Source: Paenibacillus sambharensis (GTDB lineage: Bacteria > Bacillota > Bacilli > Paenibacillales > Paenibacillaceae). From it: 64,000 nucleotides of DNA. Location: contig NZ_QKRB01000037.1 of assembly GCF_003233845.1 (NCBI RefSeq), positions 107,464 through 171,463 on the forward strand, given 5' to 3'. Below the pieces are notes generated by a model, which ran no database searches, was not told the DNA's origin, and saw only the letters and a program-made list of their open reading frames with translations. The translations under genes were made by a program, and so were the position numbers. Within the stretch, counting starts at the first letter, position 1. The number at the start of each line of letters is the position of its first letter. Below are positions 15,531 to 26,681 of the stretch, piece after piece.

Positions 15531-16305
15531 GCCGGTCATGGAACGTGTGGTTCAGAAAACACTCGTCCCTTTTAAAGAATATGCCGTGATCCTCCATAAT
15601 AGAATTAACAGTTACACGGGCTAGTTCCATCAAGTTATGATCAAGGCTCAAGTGAGCCAGATAGACGCGTTTGGTGCGGTCGGTCATCAGATCGCATACC
15701 GCTTCTCCGGCTGCCTCATTGGACAGATGTCCAATGTCGCTCAAGATCCGCCGCTTAATGTTCCACGGGTATCTGCCCATCCGCAGCATCCCAATGTCGT
15801 GATTGGATTCCAGCACCATCACATCGGAATCCTCTACGGCCCGCTTCACCTTATCGCTTACATAGCCAAGGTCGGTGACCAGGCTAAGCTTGTAATCCTC
15901 ATCCTGGAAGCAGTATCCGACCGGCTCAGCCGCATCATGCGAGATGGGATAAGACTCGACCCGCAGCTCGCCGAACTCGACTGTTCCGCCTGTCGGAACA
16001 ATGAACCGCTTCTCATCGGCAATCTGGCCGACATGCTTATCCAGCGCATGCCACGTCGCTTCATTGGCATAGACCGGAAGGTCATGCTTGCGGGCGAAGG
16101 CCCCTAACCCTTTAATATGATCCGAATGCTCGTGTGTGACAAATATGCCGTCTATATCCTGTCCGCTGACGCCGCGTTCCTTCATCAATCCTTCCAGCTT
16201 CTTCGCGCTGAGCCCGGCATCGACCAGAATCGTCGCCTCGTCGGTCTGCACGATTGTTGCGTTCCCTGTTGAACCGCTGGCAAGAACAGTAAACCGTATG
16301 CCCAT
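15499..16305 (-). CDS. walJ: MBL-fold hydrolase WalJ (YycJ), 268 aa
   Basis: Metallo-beta-lactamase-fold phosphodiesterase/exonuclease of the Wal operon, implicated in coordinating replication and cell-wall synthesis. The metal site HEHSDH is at residues 58-63 (His58, His60, Asp62, His63); later ligands are in SYPISHDAAEP and in LVTDLGY, and AHLSLDHN is near the end. Length is normal. Follows walI by 33 bp. Confidence 0.93.
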   Translation of the reverse strand: MGIRFTVLASGSTGNATIVQTDEATILVDAGLSAKKLEGLMKERGVSGQDIDGIFVTHEHSDHIKGLGAFARKHDLPVYANEATWHALDKHVGQIADEKRFIVPTGGTVEFGELRVESYPISHDAAEPVGYCFQDEDYKLSLVTDLGYVSDKVKRAVEDSDVMVLESNHDIGMLRMGRYPWNIKRRILSDIGHLSNEAAGEAVCDLMTDRTKRVYLAHLSLDHNLMELARVTVNSIMEDHGIFFKRDECFLNHTFHDRPTPWDEVRKK

Positions 16306-16338
16306 CGTTGTTGTCCTGTCCTTTCTCTCCCCGTCCCA

Positions 16339-17094
16339 TCAATCGAGAAGGACGTTGTCCTTCATCTGGGTAACCTCGGCACTGATCGCATTGACGTAAT
16401 AACCGCTGCCATCCTCCAGCAGCACACGCCACGACGGTGCCGAGACCTGGATGTCCGAGTTGAAAATTTGTCCGTGATAGCCGAGCTGAATGTCGGTCAC
16501 CACTGACCCTGTCTGTAAATATTTATCGATCAAATGCGCCACGACGGTTGCCGCCGGCAGCACTGCTTGTCCTTCTCGTTCATCGTCGCCAGGAATGATT
16601 TCGACCCGGTTCTGCTGATAGGCTATAATCTGCTGGTTGCTGTAATAGAGCTTCATCCGGACATCAAACATCGGCAGCCCGTCATGCAGCCGGTAGAACA
16701 CCGCGCTGCTGCTGTCGCTCATATAGGCATCGAAGCCGTACAGCTCCAGGTCGGGAATGATATCTCCCATACCTTCTAATAATTCGCTCTTGTTAAAGAC
16801 AATCCTGCTGGAAATTGGCATATCGAGCTCGATTTTATCTCCTTCAGCCGCCTTCTGCGTATAACGGAACGTCAGATCCTCAAGCTTCGGTGTATCCGTC
16901 GGGATGCTGGCCTCAAGCCGGATCTTCTTCTCCTGCATCTTCACAGCCGCCTCCAGCGGCAGAGCCGAGAGGTCCACGTTGGCATTCAGCCGTTCACGGA
17001 TATCCAGCCAAAGCTGGTAGCCAAGGAGCATATTCAGCAGCAGGAATGATATGATCAATACACTCTTCGCGCGGCTCCAATCCATTCGTACCAT
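16339..17094 (-). CDS. walI: WalI (YycI), regulator of WalK, 251 aa
   Basis: Membrane protein that with WalH restrains the WalK kinase. One N-terminal membrane segment (SVLIISFLLLNMLLGYQLWL, about 11-31), then an extracellular YycI domain ending VNAISAEVTQMKDNVLLD. Start at 17094. Lies 68 bp after walH. Confidence 0.88.
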   Translation of the reverse strand: MVRMDWSRAKSVLIISFLLLNMLLGYQLWLDIRERLNANVDLSALPLEAAVKMQEKKIRLEASIPTDTPKLEDLTFRYTQKAAEGDKIELDMPISSRIVFNKSELLEGMGDIIPDLELYGFDAYMSDSSSAVFYRLHDGLPMFDVRMKLYYSNQQIIAYQQNRVEIIPGDDEREGQAVLPAATVVAHLIDKYLQTGSVVTDIQLGYHGQIFNSDIQVSAPSWRVLLEDGSGYYVNAISAEVTQMKDNVLLD

Positions 17095-17162
17095 CTCCCT
17101 CTCTCAGCTCTGCCACTTCTGGCTGTACCTGCTTACCGCTCTAACTGTCTCATATTATTCAG

Positions 17163-18653
17163 CTAATTCGTTCCGTCTTCAGCGGGAGTGCCCGCTGATG
17201 ATCCCGTTTCCGGCAGCAGCGGGATGACGCTGTCGCCTCCTGAGCCATTGCCCCTCAGCCCGGTGCCGCCATCCGTCCCGCTGCCTTCAACCCCAGATGA
17301 CCCCGTCTTGTTGAACTGCAGCTTGGGAAGCTTCTTCAGCGGCTGCTCCAGCACCGTTCCGGCCGGCAGTGCATCCATCAGCTTATGCTCGGTGCCATCC
17401 GAGAGACGTACTGCCCACACAGGAGCAAAATGCAGCTCCCCCTCGTCTGTCGGGGTTACCTGCTGCGCCGGGAAGACCGCCACCACTTCACGGAGGCGCG
17501 GATACCGCTCCAGCTCCTCGATTACACTCCCTGAACCAGGAAGCCAGCGTTCTGTCGTCCGGCCGCTCCGCTCCCCGCGGGTCAGCAGCGAGCGTTCAAA
17601 CTCACTGACAACCCCCTGCTGCACGATTAAGCGGATATGCCCGTATTCAAAGTCCTCCGTTCCCAGCACCGGATACCGGTCATAATACTGCTGGAAGAGG
17701 ATGATCCGGCCATCAGCCGGGTCGGCAGGCACCACATACCGGTGACGCCCGTCCCAGCCTCCGTGCTGATTCACAAACTGCAGCCCGGCAAGCATGTTTT
17801 CCCCCAGGTCATTCGGACTGTCCAGCGGTGCTACCGGGTCGGTGTACACCATCCAGGTTCCGCCGGAGCCCAGCTGCAGCCCACGCTTGCCGTCGGTGTA
17901 AATCTGAGAGCCGTTCCAGTCCTCCAGGTTCCGCGTTTTCTCCGGATCGAAGAACAGGTTGCGCTGCATCTGCTCCGGCGAGTAGGCCGTATAGCCGAAG
18001 GAGGACTCAATCGTCTCAACCGGCGTCTCCGGCAGATAGATCGAGCCTCTCCACAGCTGATAGGATGGCATGTACGATCCGTATCCGGCGAACTGCTGCA
18101 CATCCTGCAGCGTGAATACTTCCCTGACCGACTCATAGACCGTCTTGCCGTCGGAGCTGAAGAAGAACGTCTCCACAGTATCCTGGTTCGGCCGCTTCAT
18201 GACCCAGATCCGTTCGATTGTATCCCCAAGGAACAGGAAATCCCCATCAAGGTTGTAGACCTTCTGCAGCAGCGATACCGGAACACCAGTGCCAAAACGC
18301 AGCTCAGCCCCGATCCCTTCCGTGCTGGCCTTGGCCCAGTCGTAGCTATCAGCTGTGTGCCTAAGGAAGCCGCTGAACTCTACCTCTTCAAACCGCTTCG
18401 TAATTTCATTGAAGGTCACGGTGTTCGGATACAGCAGCGTATGCCGGTTGCCCCCCGCATGAAGGACGATATCCTCCGGGAAAATCACATGCTCAACGCG
18501 CTGCTTCTGTCCCATCGTCTCCGTCAGCACATACTCCTGCTCCACCTTGACCCTGGCGCCGAGATTCGGGAAGCTGTACGCGAGGAAATAGCTCTGTATC
18601 AGACTCAGGACAACAAGAATAATGAGCGCTGTCGTCTTCACCCGCTCCATCAT
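17163..18653 (-). CDS. walH: WalH (YycH), regulator of WalK, 496 aa
   Basis: Single N-terminal membrane helix (TTALIILVVLSLIQSYFLAY, about 7-27) followed by a large extracellular YycH domain. It overlaps the walK stop by 4 nt, showing translational coupling. It ends with a 40-residue Gly/Ser/Thr-rich tail (from about 455), which Bacillus homologues lack; the conserved domain is otherwise full length. Acts with WalI on WalK at the division site. Confidence 0.9.
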   Translation of the reverse strand: MMERVKTTALIILVVLSLIQSYFLAYSFPNLGARVKVEQEYVLTETMGQKQRVEHVIFPEDIVLHAGGNRHTLLYPNTVTFNEITKRFEEVEFSGFLRHTADSYDWAKASTEGIGAELRFGTGVPVSLLQKVYNLDGDFLFLGDTIERIWVMKRPNQDTVETFFFSSDGKTVYESVREVFTLQDVQQFAGYGSYMPSYQLWRGSIYLPETPVETIESSFGYTAYSPEQMQRNLFFDPEKTRNLEDWNGSQIYTDGKRGLQLGSGGTWMVYTDPVAPLDSPNDLGENMLAGLQFVNQHGGWDGRHRYVVPADPADGRIILFQQYYDRYPVLGTEDFEYGHIRLIVQQGVVSEFERSLLTRGERSGRTTERWLPGSGSVIEELERYPRLREVVAVFPAQQVTPTDEGELHFAPVWAVRLSDGTEHKLMDALPAGTVLEQPLKKLPKLQFNKTGSSGVEGSGTDGGTGLRGNGSGGDSVIPLLPETGSSAGTPAEDGTN

Positions 18654-20482
18654 GATCCCTGGCTCCCTTCGTGAAGCGTCGGAAGCGTGAACGTAACCGT
18701 TGTACCTTCATTCCACTCCGATTCCAGTTCCACTGTTCCGCCGTGCGCCTTAATGATTTCCCGGGCAATAGACAGACCAAGGCCGGTGCCTCCCGCATTG
18801 CGGGAACGTGCCTTATCCACCCGGTAGAAACGCTCGAATATCCGGGCCAGATCCTTGGATGGAATGCCAATCCCGTTATCCTTCACACTGATGGCGATCG
18901 ATCCGGCATCCGGCTTGCGGGCAGCTATCTCGATATGACCGCCGTCCATCGTATATTTGATGGCATTGGACATCAGGTTATCGAGAACCTGGTCAATCTG
19001 ATCACGGTCGATCCAGATGTTCTCAATGCCGTTCTCGATCAGCACGGAGCTGCCGATAGACTTCTGCCTCATCTGGAATGAGAAGCGGTCGGACACCTCC
19101 TCCAGCATTTCCCTCACGTGGACGGCTTTGCGACGAAGCGGTGCCTGATTCGAATCCAGTCTCGACAGATGCAGCAGATCGGTTACAAGCCGGATCATCC
19201 GCTCCGACTCTCCGCGAATAACACCGACGAACCGTCCAGCAAGATCCCTGTCCTCTAATGCGCCGTCATCCAGCGCTTCAATGTAGCTCTTGATCGTCGT
19301 CAGCGGCGTGCGCAGCTCATGCGACACATTCGCCACGAATTCCCGCCGGGAGCGTTCCATCTTCTCCTGCTCGGTAACATCCTGAAGAACAGCGATTGTG
19401 CCGGCCATTGACTTGTCCCGGCGGCTGATCGGCGTGCAGGTGATGCGCAGCAGCCATTCGTCCCCGCCATCAAGCTCCTTGCGAATGACTGTGGAATGCT
19501 CGATCCCCACCTGCAGCTCTGTTACCTTCTCATCTGTAATACCGATCAGTTCGGACAGCGGAGTTCCTGTCCCTTCCTTCACCTCAAGCATCTCCCTCGC
19601 CCGCCGGTTCATCAGAATCACATTATTATACTCGTCTGCGGCCACTACCCCGTCGCTCATGTTGGCCAGAATCGAAGCCAGCTTCTCCTTCTCCTCTTCA
19701 TTGGCAGACAGGGCCTCCTGCAGCCTCCCGGTCATATTGTTGAAGGCATGGCTCAGCTGGCCAATCTCATCATCTCCATATACCGGCACCTTATGGTCGA
19801 ACCGGCCTTCCGCTACGGCAGCCGCCTGCCGGGTAAGCCCCTTGATCGGATTCGTGATCGTATGGGCGAGCAGTATCCCCAGGATACCCGTCAGGCCAAG
19901 CGCGATCAGCATGCCGGACATGAAGATCCGGTTGATCCGGTTCACCGTCTCGAACAGCTCCTTCATGGAAGCGACGATGTAGACCGCTCCGACCACCTTG
20001 CCATTATCGAAGGCCGGCCGTGCGATCACCTTCTTGCGGACATTGTCTTCATCCACGATGTCCTGCTCGTTATCGCGTATCCCCTGAAGCGCGCGGCTTA
20101 CGGCAAGGGTTGTATTCTTCCGCCCGACATAAGACTGCTGGGCATTGGAGGTGGCAAGCACCTTGCCGCTGGCATCCAGTATCTGAATGTCCGCCTGACT
20201 GAAGTTGAACAGCGAGCTGAGCAGGCTGCTGAGATCATCGCCAAGCTGCTCATCCGGCACCTCGTTCTGTTCCCGCTCTGCTGATCCCAGCGTCTGCTCA
20301 ACCAGAACCGTCAGCATGTTCGTCTGTTCATTCAGATTATTCGTAAAGGAAGCAGTCAGCGACGTCTTCATCGTACTGATGAAGTACACGCCAATCAGCT
20401 GCATGGCAATCAGGATCAGCAGCACATAGATGATGATGAGCTTCACCTGAACGGTACGGAATAGCCGAATACCTCGCATCAT
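18650..20482 (-). CDS. walK: Sensor histidine kinase WalK (YycG), 610 aa
   Basis: Kinase of the essential cell-wall two-component system. Two membrane segments (about 14-36 and 185-207) flank an extracellular sensor. Then come HAMP ([20 protein letters not shown]), a PAS domain (about 265-370), HisKA with the phospho-accepting His in [12 protein letters not shown] (about 385), and the ATPase lobes [17 protein letters not shown] and GTGLGLSIA. Start overlaps the walR stop (ATGA), so the two are coupled. Confidence 0.96.
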   Translation of the reverse strand: MMRGIRLFRTVQVKLIIIYVLLILIAMQLIGVYFISTMKTSLTASFTNNLNEQTNMLTVLVEQTLGSAEREQNEVPDEQLGDDLSSLLSSLFNFSQADIQILDASGKVLATSNAQQSYVGRKNTTLAVSRALQGIRDNEQDIVDEDNVRKKVIARPAFDNGKVVGAVYIVASMKELFETVNRINRIFMSGMLIALGLTGILGILLAHTITNPIKGLTRQAAAVAEGRFDHKVPVYGDDEIGQLSHAFNNMTGRLQEALSANEEEKEKLASILANMSDGVVAADEYNNVILMNRRAREMLEVKEGTGTPLSELIGITDEKVTELQVGIEHSTVIRKELDGGDEWLLRITCTPISRRDKSMAGTIAVLQDVTEQEKMERSRREFVANVSHELRTPLTTIKSYIEALDDGALEDRDLAGRFVGVIRGESERMIRLVTDLLHLSRLDSNQAPLRRKAVHVREMLEEVSDRFSFQMRQKSIGSSVLIENGIENIWIDRDQIDQVLDNLMSNAIKYTMDGGHIEIAARKPDAGSIAISVKDNGIGIPSKDLARIFERFYRVDKARSRNAGGTGLGLSIAREIIKAHGGTVELESEWNEGTTVTFTLPTLHEGSQGS

Positions 20483-21219
20483 CCGGGGATGAACCCTCCT
20501 GACTTCGGATTACGCATCATATAGCCGAGTCCGCGCCGGGTCAGAATATATTCCGGCCGGCTTGGATCATCTTCAATCTTCTCGCGCAGCCTGCGGATCG
20601 TTACATCAACCGTACGCACATCACCAAAGTACTCAAATCCCCAGACAGCCTGGAGCAGATGCTCCCGCGTCATGACTTTCCCGCTGTTGCGGGCCATATA
20701 ATAGACGAGTTCATATTCCCGGTGTGTCAGATCAAGCGGCTCGCCGTCCTTGTAGACGACATACATATCCGTATCAATGAACAGGTTGAACAGCTTCAGT
20801 CCCTGCTTCTCCGCCTGTCCGGCTGCTTCTGCGCTGACTCCTGCCGTCTGCAGCTTCTGCTGCCGCCGCAGGTGGGCTTTCACCCGTGCCAGCAGTTCTC
20901 TCGTGCTGAAGGGCTTGGTAACATAGTCATCCGCCCCCAGCTCCAGACCCAGCACCTTGTCCAGCTCCGTATCCTTCGCTGTCAGCATAATAATCGGGGT
21001 TTGCATGCGGCTGCGCACCTCGCGGCACACATCCATGCCGTCCTTGACCGGAAGCATGAGATCCAGCAGGATCAGATCCGGCTTTTCCGCATAAGCCAGC
21101 TGCACAGCCTCTCCTCCGTCGAAGGCGCATATCACCTCGAAGCCTTCCTTCTCCAGATTGAATTTCAATATATCTGCAATTGGCTGTTCATCATCTACGA
21201 CCAGTATTTTGCCCTGCAT
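20479..21219 (-). CDS. walR: Response regulator WalR (YycF), 246 aa
   Basis: OmpR-family regulator activating autolysin and cell-wall genes. Receiver with acidic pocket (VVDDEQ), phospho-Asp in [13 protein letters not shown] (about 53) and Lys in [11 protein letters not shown]; winged helix from about 140 ([20 protein letters not shown]). ATG 21219 gives [14 protein letters not shown]; an upstream in-frame extension lacks a ribosome binding site and is rejected. First gene of walRKHIJ. Confidence 0.95.
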   Translation of the reverse strand: MQGKILVVDDEQPIADILKFNLEKEGFEVICAFDGGEAVQLAYAEKPDLILLDLMLPVKDGMDVCREVRSRMQTPIIMLTAKDTELDKVLGLELGADDYVTKPFSTRELLARVKAHLRRQQKLQTAGVSAEAAGQAEKQGLKLFNLFIDTDMYVVYKDGEPLDLTHREYELVYYMARNSGKVMTREHLLQAVWGFEYFGDVRTVDVTIRRLREKIEDDPSRPEYILTRRGLGYMMRNPKSGGFIPG

Positions 21220-21310
21220 GCTCCCACCACCTGTTCGTTCTACTCTCCCTACTATTTTAACACATAGGCTGAAGACCTCCCAGCGGAGGACATTGACATT
21301 GGACAGGGCA

Positions 21311-21347
21311 AAATAAAGCAGCCGGCTGCTCGCATGCAGCCGGCTGC
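21311..21347 (-). terminator. Terminator of the M23 peptidase gene
   Basis: GCAGCCGGCTGC occurs at 21318-21329 and again at 21336-21347 with a 6-nt loop; each arm is itself palindromic. On the minus strand it is followed by TTTATTTT. Confidence 0.75.
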
Positions 21348-21358
21348 GTCTATCCGCT

Positions 21359-22897
21359 TTACAGATAGTTAATCGGGTTCTGTACCTTGCCGTCCTTATG
21401 AATCTCAAAATGCAGATGAGTGCCGGTCGAGTGGCCCGTGTTGCCCATCACGCCCAGCTTGTCGCCCTTCTCTACAATATCGCCTTCGCTGACATTAATA
21501 GAGTCCAGATGGGCATACACCGTTCTGTATCCATTCTTATGATCGATAAAGACGACCTTGCCAAGCCCATTCTTCGTACCGGCAAACTCTACAACACCGT
21601 CATCGGCTGCCAGAATACTGCTGTTTCCGACCAGGTCGATTCCCTTGTGCTGGCGTCCCCAACGCGGCCCATAGCTGCTTGTCAGCCGGGCACCGCTGAC
21701 GGGCCAGGCAAATTCGCCTGTGCCTTCGCCCCGGACGACCTTCGTGCCCTTCATGATAATAGCCGGTACAGCCGGCTTGACGATCTCTTCGTCCACCAGT
21801 TCTTCACTCATCAGGTAGCCGTTCTTCTTCACGAGCTTGTAGGTAACCTTCTTCGAGCCGCTGACACCTTCGCGAATCGTCTTGCGCTCGCCTTCGCGCA
21901 TCTCGTCATTCTTCTGGACAATAATTGTTGGCTCAATCGTTTCCGTCTCGGTCACATTCTCGATGGTCTGAACCGTGATCTGCGGCTCGAGAACGGTCAA
22001 GTCCAGCTTGTCCCCTACCTTGATCATGTCATCCTTAATCCATGGGTTATTCTGGTAGATAACCTGCGGCGAGATGGAGAACTTGTCCGCGATACAGCCG
22101 ATGCAGTCACCTTCCTGCACGGTGTAGACCGTATTCTCTGCACTCCCGGTCACCAGACGTTTATACAAAGTATCCGCATCCTGAATCCGCCCTGGCGACA
22201 CCTTCGTGGATGACAATTCTACTTCCTCTACGAAGGCCACCTCCGCAACCTCTGTCTTGGAAGCGGCTGCGGCCGGCTGTGAACTGTAAGCCAGTGCTGT
22301 TACCTCCACTTTGTTTGCTGCTGCCTTCTTCTCCGGCACATACTTGGACTGAACACGCTTCAGCACCAGATCGGCAGTCTGCTGATCCTTGGCGATGCCG
22401 ATGAGCTTGCCGTCGACCCTTACCTCTACGCCAACGGCATGGCTTGTGATACTGTCCTCCAGCTTATCCAGCGTTGCATCTGTCTCCGGCTTTGCTTTGA
22501 ATCCGCTCGCCTTTATGTATGACAGCTCGCCGGCATCCAGTGCCATCTTGAGGCCCGGATTGGCCGCACTTGCTTCCTTGCGCTTCTCTTCCATCAGCTG
22601 CTCAACAGCCTCAGGAGTATGAACGGTTCCCAGCTGGGCTCCATCCTGATAGACGTAATAATATTCTACGGTGTTGCTTTCAACATAATAATGGCCGCCT
22701 AATCCGGCGGCGGAGAGGAGTACCAATGCTCCTCCGGCAAGTAGGACTGGTTTGCGAAGAAGCCCCTTAACAGCGCTCTTCCAGCTTGCGGCTTGCTGCT
22801 GCTTGCCATTCAAGTCTTGCAACCGGGTATCCGGCGCGGGCTTCTTAGGTCCCTTGCCTGTCTTGCTCTTCCGGTTATTATGCCTGTGAACGGTCAT
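21359..22897 (-). CDS. Membrane-anchored M23 peptidoglycan endopeptidase with LysM and G5 domains, 512 aa
   Basis: ATG 22897 follows AAAGGAG. Basic N-terminus, membrane segment (about 45-65), an alpha-helical stretch, LysM ([20 protein letters not shown]...), a G5 domain (about 325-400), then peptidase M23 with zinc ligands in [13 protein letters not shown] (His and Asp) and HLHFEIH. It cuts cross-bridges in peptidoglycan. It sits immediately upstream of walR in the same direction but is separated by a terminator. Family membership is certain; the exact bond cut is not. Confidence 0.92.
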   Translation of the reverse strand: MTVHRHNNRKSKTGKGPKKPAPDTRLQDLNGKQQQAASWKSAVKGLLRKPVLLAGGALVLLSAAGLGGHYYVESNTVEYYYVYQDGAQLGTVHTPEAVEQLMEEKRKEASAANPGLKMALDAGELSYIKASGFKAKPETDATLDKLEDSITSHAVGVEVRVDGKLIGIAKDQQTADLVLKRVQSKYVPEKKAAANKVEVTALAYSSQPAAAASKTEVAEVAFVEEVELSSTKVSPGRIQDADTLYKRLVTGSAENTVYTVQEGDCIGCIADKFSISPQVIYQNNPWIKDDMIKVGDKLDLTVLEPQITVQTIENVTETETIEPTIIVQKNDEMREGERKTIREGVSGSKKVTYKLVKKNGYLMSEELVDEEIVKPAVPAIIMKGTKVVRGEGTGEFAWPVSGARLTSSYGPRWGRQHKGIDLVGNSSILAADDGVVEFAGTKNGLGKVVFIDHKNGYRTVYAHLDSINVSEGDIVEKGDKLGVMGNTGHSTGTHLHFEIHKDGKVQNPINYL

Positions 22898-23037
22898 GAT
22901 CTTCTCCTTTGTTCCACACAATGATGTAATCGTCCATTCGCCTTGGAACAGGCGAAATATCCCTGTCCGGGAGATTACGCCTTTTACTGTATCATAACAT
23001 TTGCAGCAGCGGCAACCGCACTGAAACCGTGCTTCGA

Positions 23038-23901
23038 TTAATATTTTTTCAGAATATCCATTAACTCCTCGTATTCCTCCCGGTCCAGATGCTTGGCAAC
23101 AATCTGCTGAATGTTGGTCATTTCCTCATCGGTCAAGCCGCTCTCCACATAGGTGGAGATCGTCTGCCACTCCGATTGCGGAAGCTTGCTGACCAGCATC
23201 GCGAACAGCTTGTTCCGGTCTTCCTCACTCATCTGGTCCTTCGCTCTGGCCAGCTCCTCGGGCGTAATGACCGCTTCACCCTGCGCCGATTGCGCCTGCG
23301 AGCCTGTACCCGATCCGGTCTCCGTCTTGGTCTCCTCTCCAGACTGTCCGCTGCTGCCGCTCCCCGCATCTGTGAGCTGCCCGGACCGTTCTGAATCCGT
23401 CGCTGCCTGTGAACCCGAACCGGCTCCCGTCGATGCCTCCGAGTCCATTCCTTCGTCCTGGAACGGGTTAGCAGCCGGGTCATCGCTCCCCCCGGTGCCG
23501 GTCTGACTGCTCGGAACATCATCACTCCCGGTACCTGCCTGACTGTCCGGAACATTGTCCCCTGCATTATCCTGTGTGTCCCGTTCTGCATGATCGTCAT
23601 TCTCCGGACGCACACTGCCGGTACTGCTGTCTTGGGGCCGGTCTGCCTTGCCGCCGCTGTCTCCCTCTTGCTCCGCTTCTGCTGTCATCGTGCCGTCTTC
23701 CGCATCGCCTGCGCCCCACAGCTTGCCCCAGACACCGGACAAGGCGAAGGGCTGAGTCTTCATAGGCAGGTTATAATCTTTTATCAGTGCCTCTACATAG
23801 CTGTTCACGATATAACCCGTCGTCCAAATCGCCAAGAAGCTGACGATCAGCGCCGAAGCCACCGCCTTGCCGAGCCATCCTGCCATTTTCCACCACATCA
23901 T
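23038..23901 (-). CDS. Unknown membrane-anchored protein with a disordered acidic/Ser-Gly region, 287 aa
   Basis: ATG 23901 is chosen from AAAGGA at 9-nt spacing. One N-terminal membrane helix (about 9-30, ASALIVSFLAIWTTGYIV), then about 140 residues of low complexity rich in D, S, G, Q and T with repeated SSQTGTG / DSQAGTG units, then a helical C-terminal domain of about 80 residues (LARAKDQMSEEDRNKLFAML, ending YEELMDILKKY). I recognise no family. It sits between purA and the M23 gene in the same direction. Confidence 0.7.
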   Translation of the reverse strand: MMWWKMAGWLGKAVASALIVSFLAIWTTGYIVNSYVEALIKDYNLPMKTQPFALSGVWGKLWGAGDAEDGTMTAEAEQEGDSGGKADRPQDSSTGSVRPENDDHAERDTQDNAGDNVPDSQAGTGSDDVPSSQTGTGGSDDPAANPFQDEGMDSEASTGAGSGSQAATDSERSGQLTDAGSGSSGQSGEETKTETGSGTGSQAQSAQGEAVITPEELARAKDQMSEEDRNKLFAMLVSKLPQSEWQTISTYVESGLTDEEMTNIQQIVAKHLDREEYEELMDILKKY

Positions 23902-24027
23902 AGCCATCCATCCTTTACTCCATACTGTCCTAGAAGAGAGGACATATCTACCAGTATGGACCAACCGGGGCGGCACCATTCGCAGTCTAAGAGAAATTGT
24001 TGGATGGTGCGTCTTCGGCCAGCGCAG

Positions 24028-24072
24028 CAAAAAAAGCCTGCCTCCCTTATCTCGGATAAGGAAAACAGGCCT
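24028..24072 (-). terminator. Terminator of purA
   Basis: Inner stem CCTTATC (24045-24051) with GATAAGG (24055-24061) and outer GCCTG with CAGGC; on the minus strand CTTTTTTT follows. Confidence 0.8.
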
Positions 24073-24094
24073 ATTATTCTCTTATTCGGTATGA

Positions 24095-25420
<1,326 letters not shown>

Positions 25421-25471
25421 TTACCGCCCTGCAAGCGCAGACTATCCACGCTTCTGAAAGGCAGCAATACT

Positions 25472-25500
25472 AGTGTAGCAGTCCACCCTACCCCTGTCAA
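25472..25500 (-). promoter_or_regulatory. purA promoter
   Basis: Minus-strand TTGACA (25495-25500), 17-nt spacer and TACACT (25472-25477), about 90 bases ahead of the start codon. Confidence 0.65.
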
Positions 25501-25502
25501 CA

Positions 25503-25545
25503 AAAACGAACAATCGGTAATCTGTATACACGAACGTTCGGGTTT
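25503..25545 (-). promoter_or_regulatory. Probable PurBox pair upstream of purA
   Basis: AAAACGAACAAT (25503-25514 region) and, inverted, AAACCCGAACGTT (25533-25545) match the PurR site consensus WWWCCGAACWWT in opposite orientation, just upstream of the purA -35. This supports PurR/PRPP control. Spacing between the two CGAAC cores is wider than in B. subtilis, so affinity is uncertain. Confidence 0.55.
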
Positions 25546-25719
25546 AGAGCGGTTGCTGCCTATGAAAAATGACTCTACCCCTGCTCTCCAAGGGCAGGAT
25601 GGTGATATCGGCTCGTCCAGCCATTCCTTGCGGAGGACCTGTACCCGACTGTCCAGGTTATATCTCTTGATGGAACTGCAGCGGCCCTTTTGCAACCCAT
25701 GCAGCATGCCTCTATACAC

Positions 25720-25850
25720 TACTTATATACTTCCGTCCTTCTATTCTTCAACACCTCAATGCTTCTACTCCTCTATGCTTTTACACCTTTATACTTCCAT
25801 ACCTCTATGCTTCCACACCTTTACACCGCTGTACCTCACCGTGCCAAAAC
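25720..25850. repeat. Degenerate pyrimidine-rich tandem repeat
   Basis: Units like TTCYAYACCTCTATGCTTC and TTTACACCTTTATAC recur about every 12-24 bases. Almost purine-free on the plus strand, so the transcript would be strongly asymmetric. Not coding. Confidence 0.5.
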
Positions 25851-26059
25851 CGTACTCAAGAAACAAAAGAATCCCTTAACTGCATTAAGCGGGGATTTTT
25901 CCATCAAGGTTACGGCCCCAGATTACTATTCGTTGATTCCAGAACCGATCGTTACACTCGCAATTGATGCACGGTTTGACGTTAGGGCCGCATTTGGGGA
26001 TGACGGTGATGACGAGAGTATTAGCGATATTGTACATACCAGCTTCATACAGGCGGGTC

Positions 26060-26250
26060 TTTACGGAACTGAGAAGCGCTATACATTAAATTAGAGTCAT
26101 TTTTTGAATGGTTACGGAACTCAGAGGCTTTTAAGTCCCCATATTAGTAAAAATTCCTCTGGAATGGACCGAATAGCAGCGCTGAGTTCCGTTACCCGCT
26201 GAAGCGACCCCTATTCGCTGAAATAAGGTCGCTGAGTTCTGTTAGATTTG
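26060..26250. repeat. Cluster of a short dispersed-type repeat (ACGGAACTCAG)
   Basis: Copies: TTTACGGAACTGAGAAGCGC (26060 on), GGTTACGGAACTCAGAGGC (about 26110) and, inverted, CGCTGAGTTCCGTTAC (about 26184) and CGCTGAGTTCTGTTAG (about 26230). Similar elements are, as far as I recall, common between genes in Paenibacillus; genome-wide copy number cannot be seen here. Confidence 0.55.
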
Positions 26251-26359
26251 AAAATGATGCCAAACTGAAAGAGTCTATATGCGGACTGCTCTATTAGCGA
26301 AACCCGCTCCTCCATACCTTACGCTTAAATCCATTCCGTGGATCGTTTTGTTATCCACG

Positions 26360-26404
26360 AAACGCCCCAACCTTAGGTAGCTCTTATCTAAGGTTGAGGC
26401 GTTT
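26360..26404. terminator. 17-bp hairpin, bidirectional terminator-like
   Basis: AAACGCCCCAACCTTAG (26360-26376) pairs with CTAAGGTTGAGGCGTTT (26388-26404) with one mismatch. No gene of either strand ends close to it, so the transcript it serves is unknown. Confidence 0.55.
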
Positions 26405-26600
26405 GTTGTCTGCGCTCCACTTTCCGGATTACGGCAGGTCGGATCTTCTTACCATACCCCTTTATGAAGCATCCGAATGCCCATTCATATCCAATAGGAT
26501 TGTTTAAGGTTATTGTTCTCCATACACTTAGCCTAGCCAAACAACAACAGAGTCATCACCCAATAACCCTATAAATTTATATTTTCCTTTATGTTAAAGA

Positions 26601-26628
26601 AAAAAGAAAACCCGGCCTGCCGGCCGGG
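26601..26628 (-). terminator. Terminator of dnaC
   Basis: CCCGGCC (26611-26617), 4-nt loop, GGCCGGG (26622-26628); on the minus strand TTTTCTTTTTTC follows. Confidence 0.8.
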
Positions 26629-26681
26629 CTGCTGCTGATCCTTATCCAAGCGACAGCATCTCTGCGTGCGGGAATCTGCCT

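Larger units (their letters stand above)
25546..26681. other. 1.1-kb gene-poor interval between purA and dnaC
   Basis: It contains a pyrimidine-rich degenerate repeat, a short-repeat cluster, a strong hairpin and terminators (listed separately). An open frame at 25690-26094 crosses the repeat and a terminator-like structure (AATCCCTTAA near 25870 with TTAAGCGGGGATT) and has no ribosome binding site. The stretch 25914-26094 (DARFDVRAAFGDDGDDESIS) looks more protein-like but I recognise nothing. Confidence 0.45.

Noticed and set aside
17637-18674. 345-codon plus-strand frame across walH
   Set aside because: Antisense to a clear walH; no start signal and no homology.
25690-26094. 134-codon plus-strand frame between purA and dnaC
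   Set aside because: Runs through a degenerate repeat and a terminator-like hairpin and lacks a ribosome binding site.
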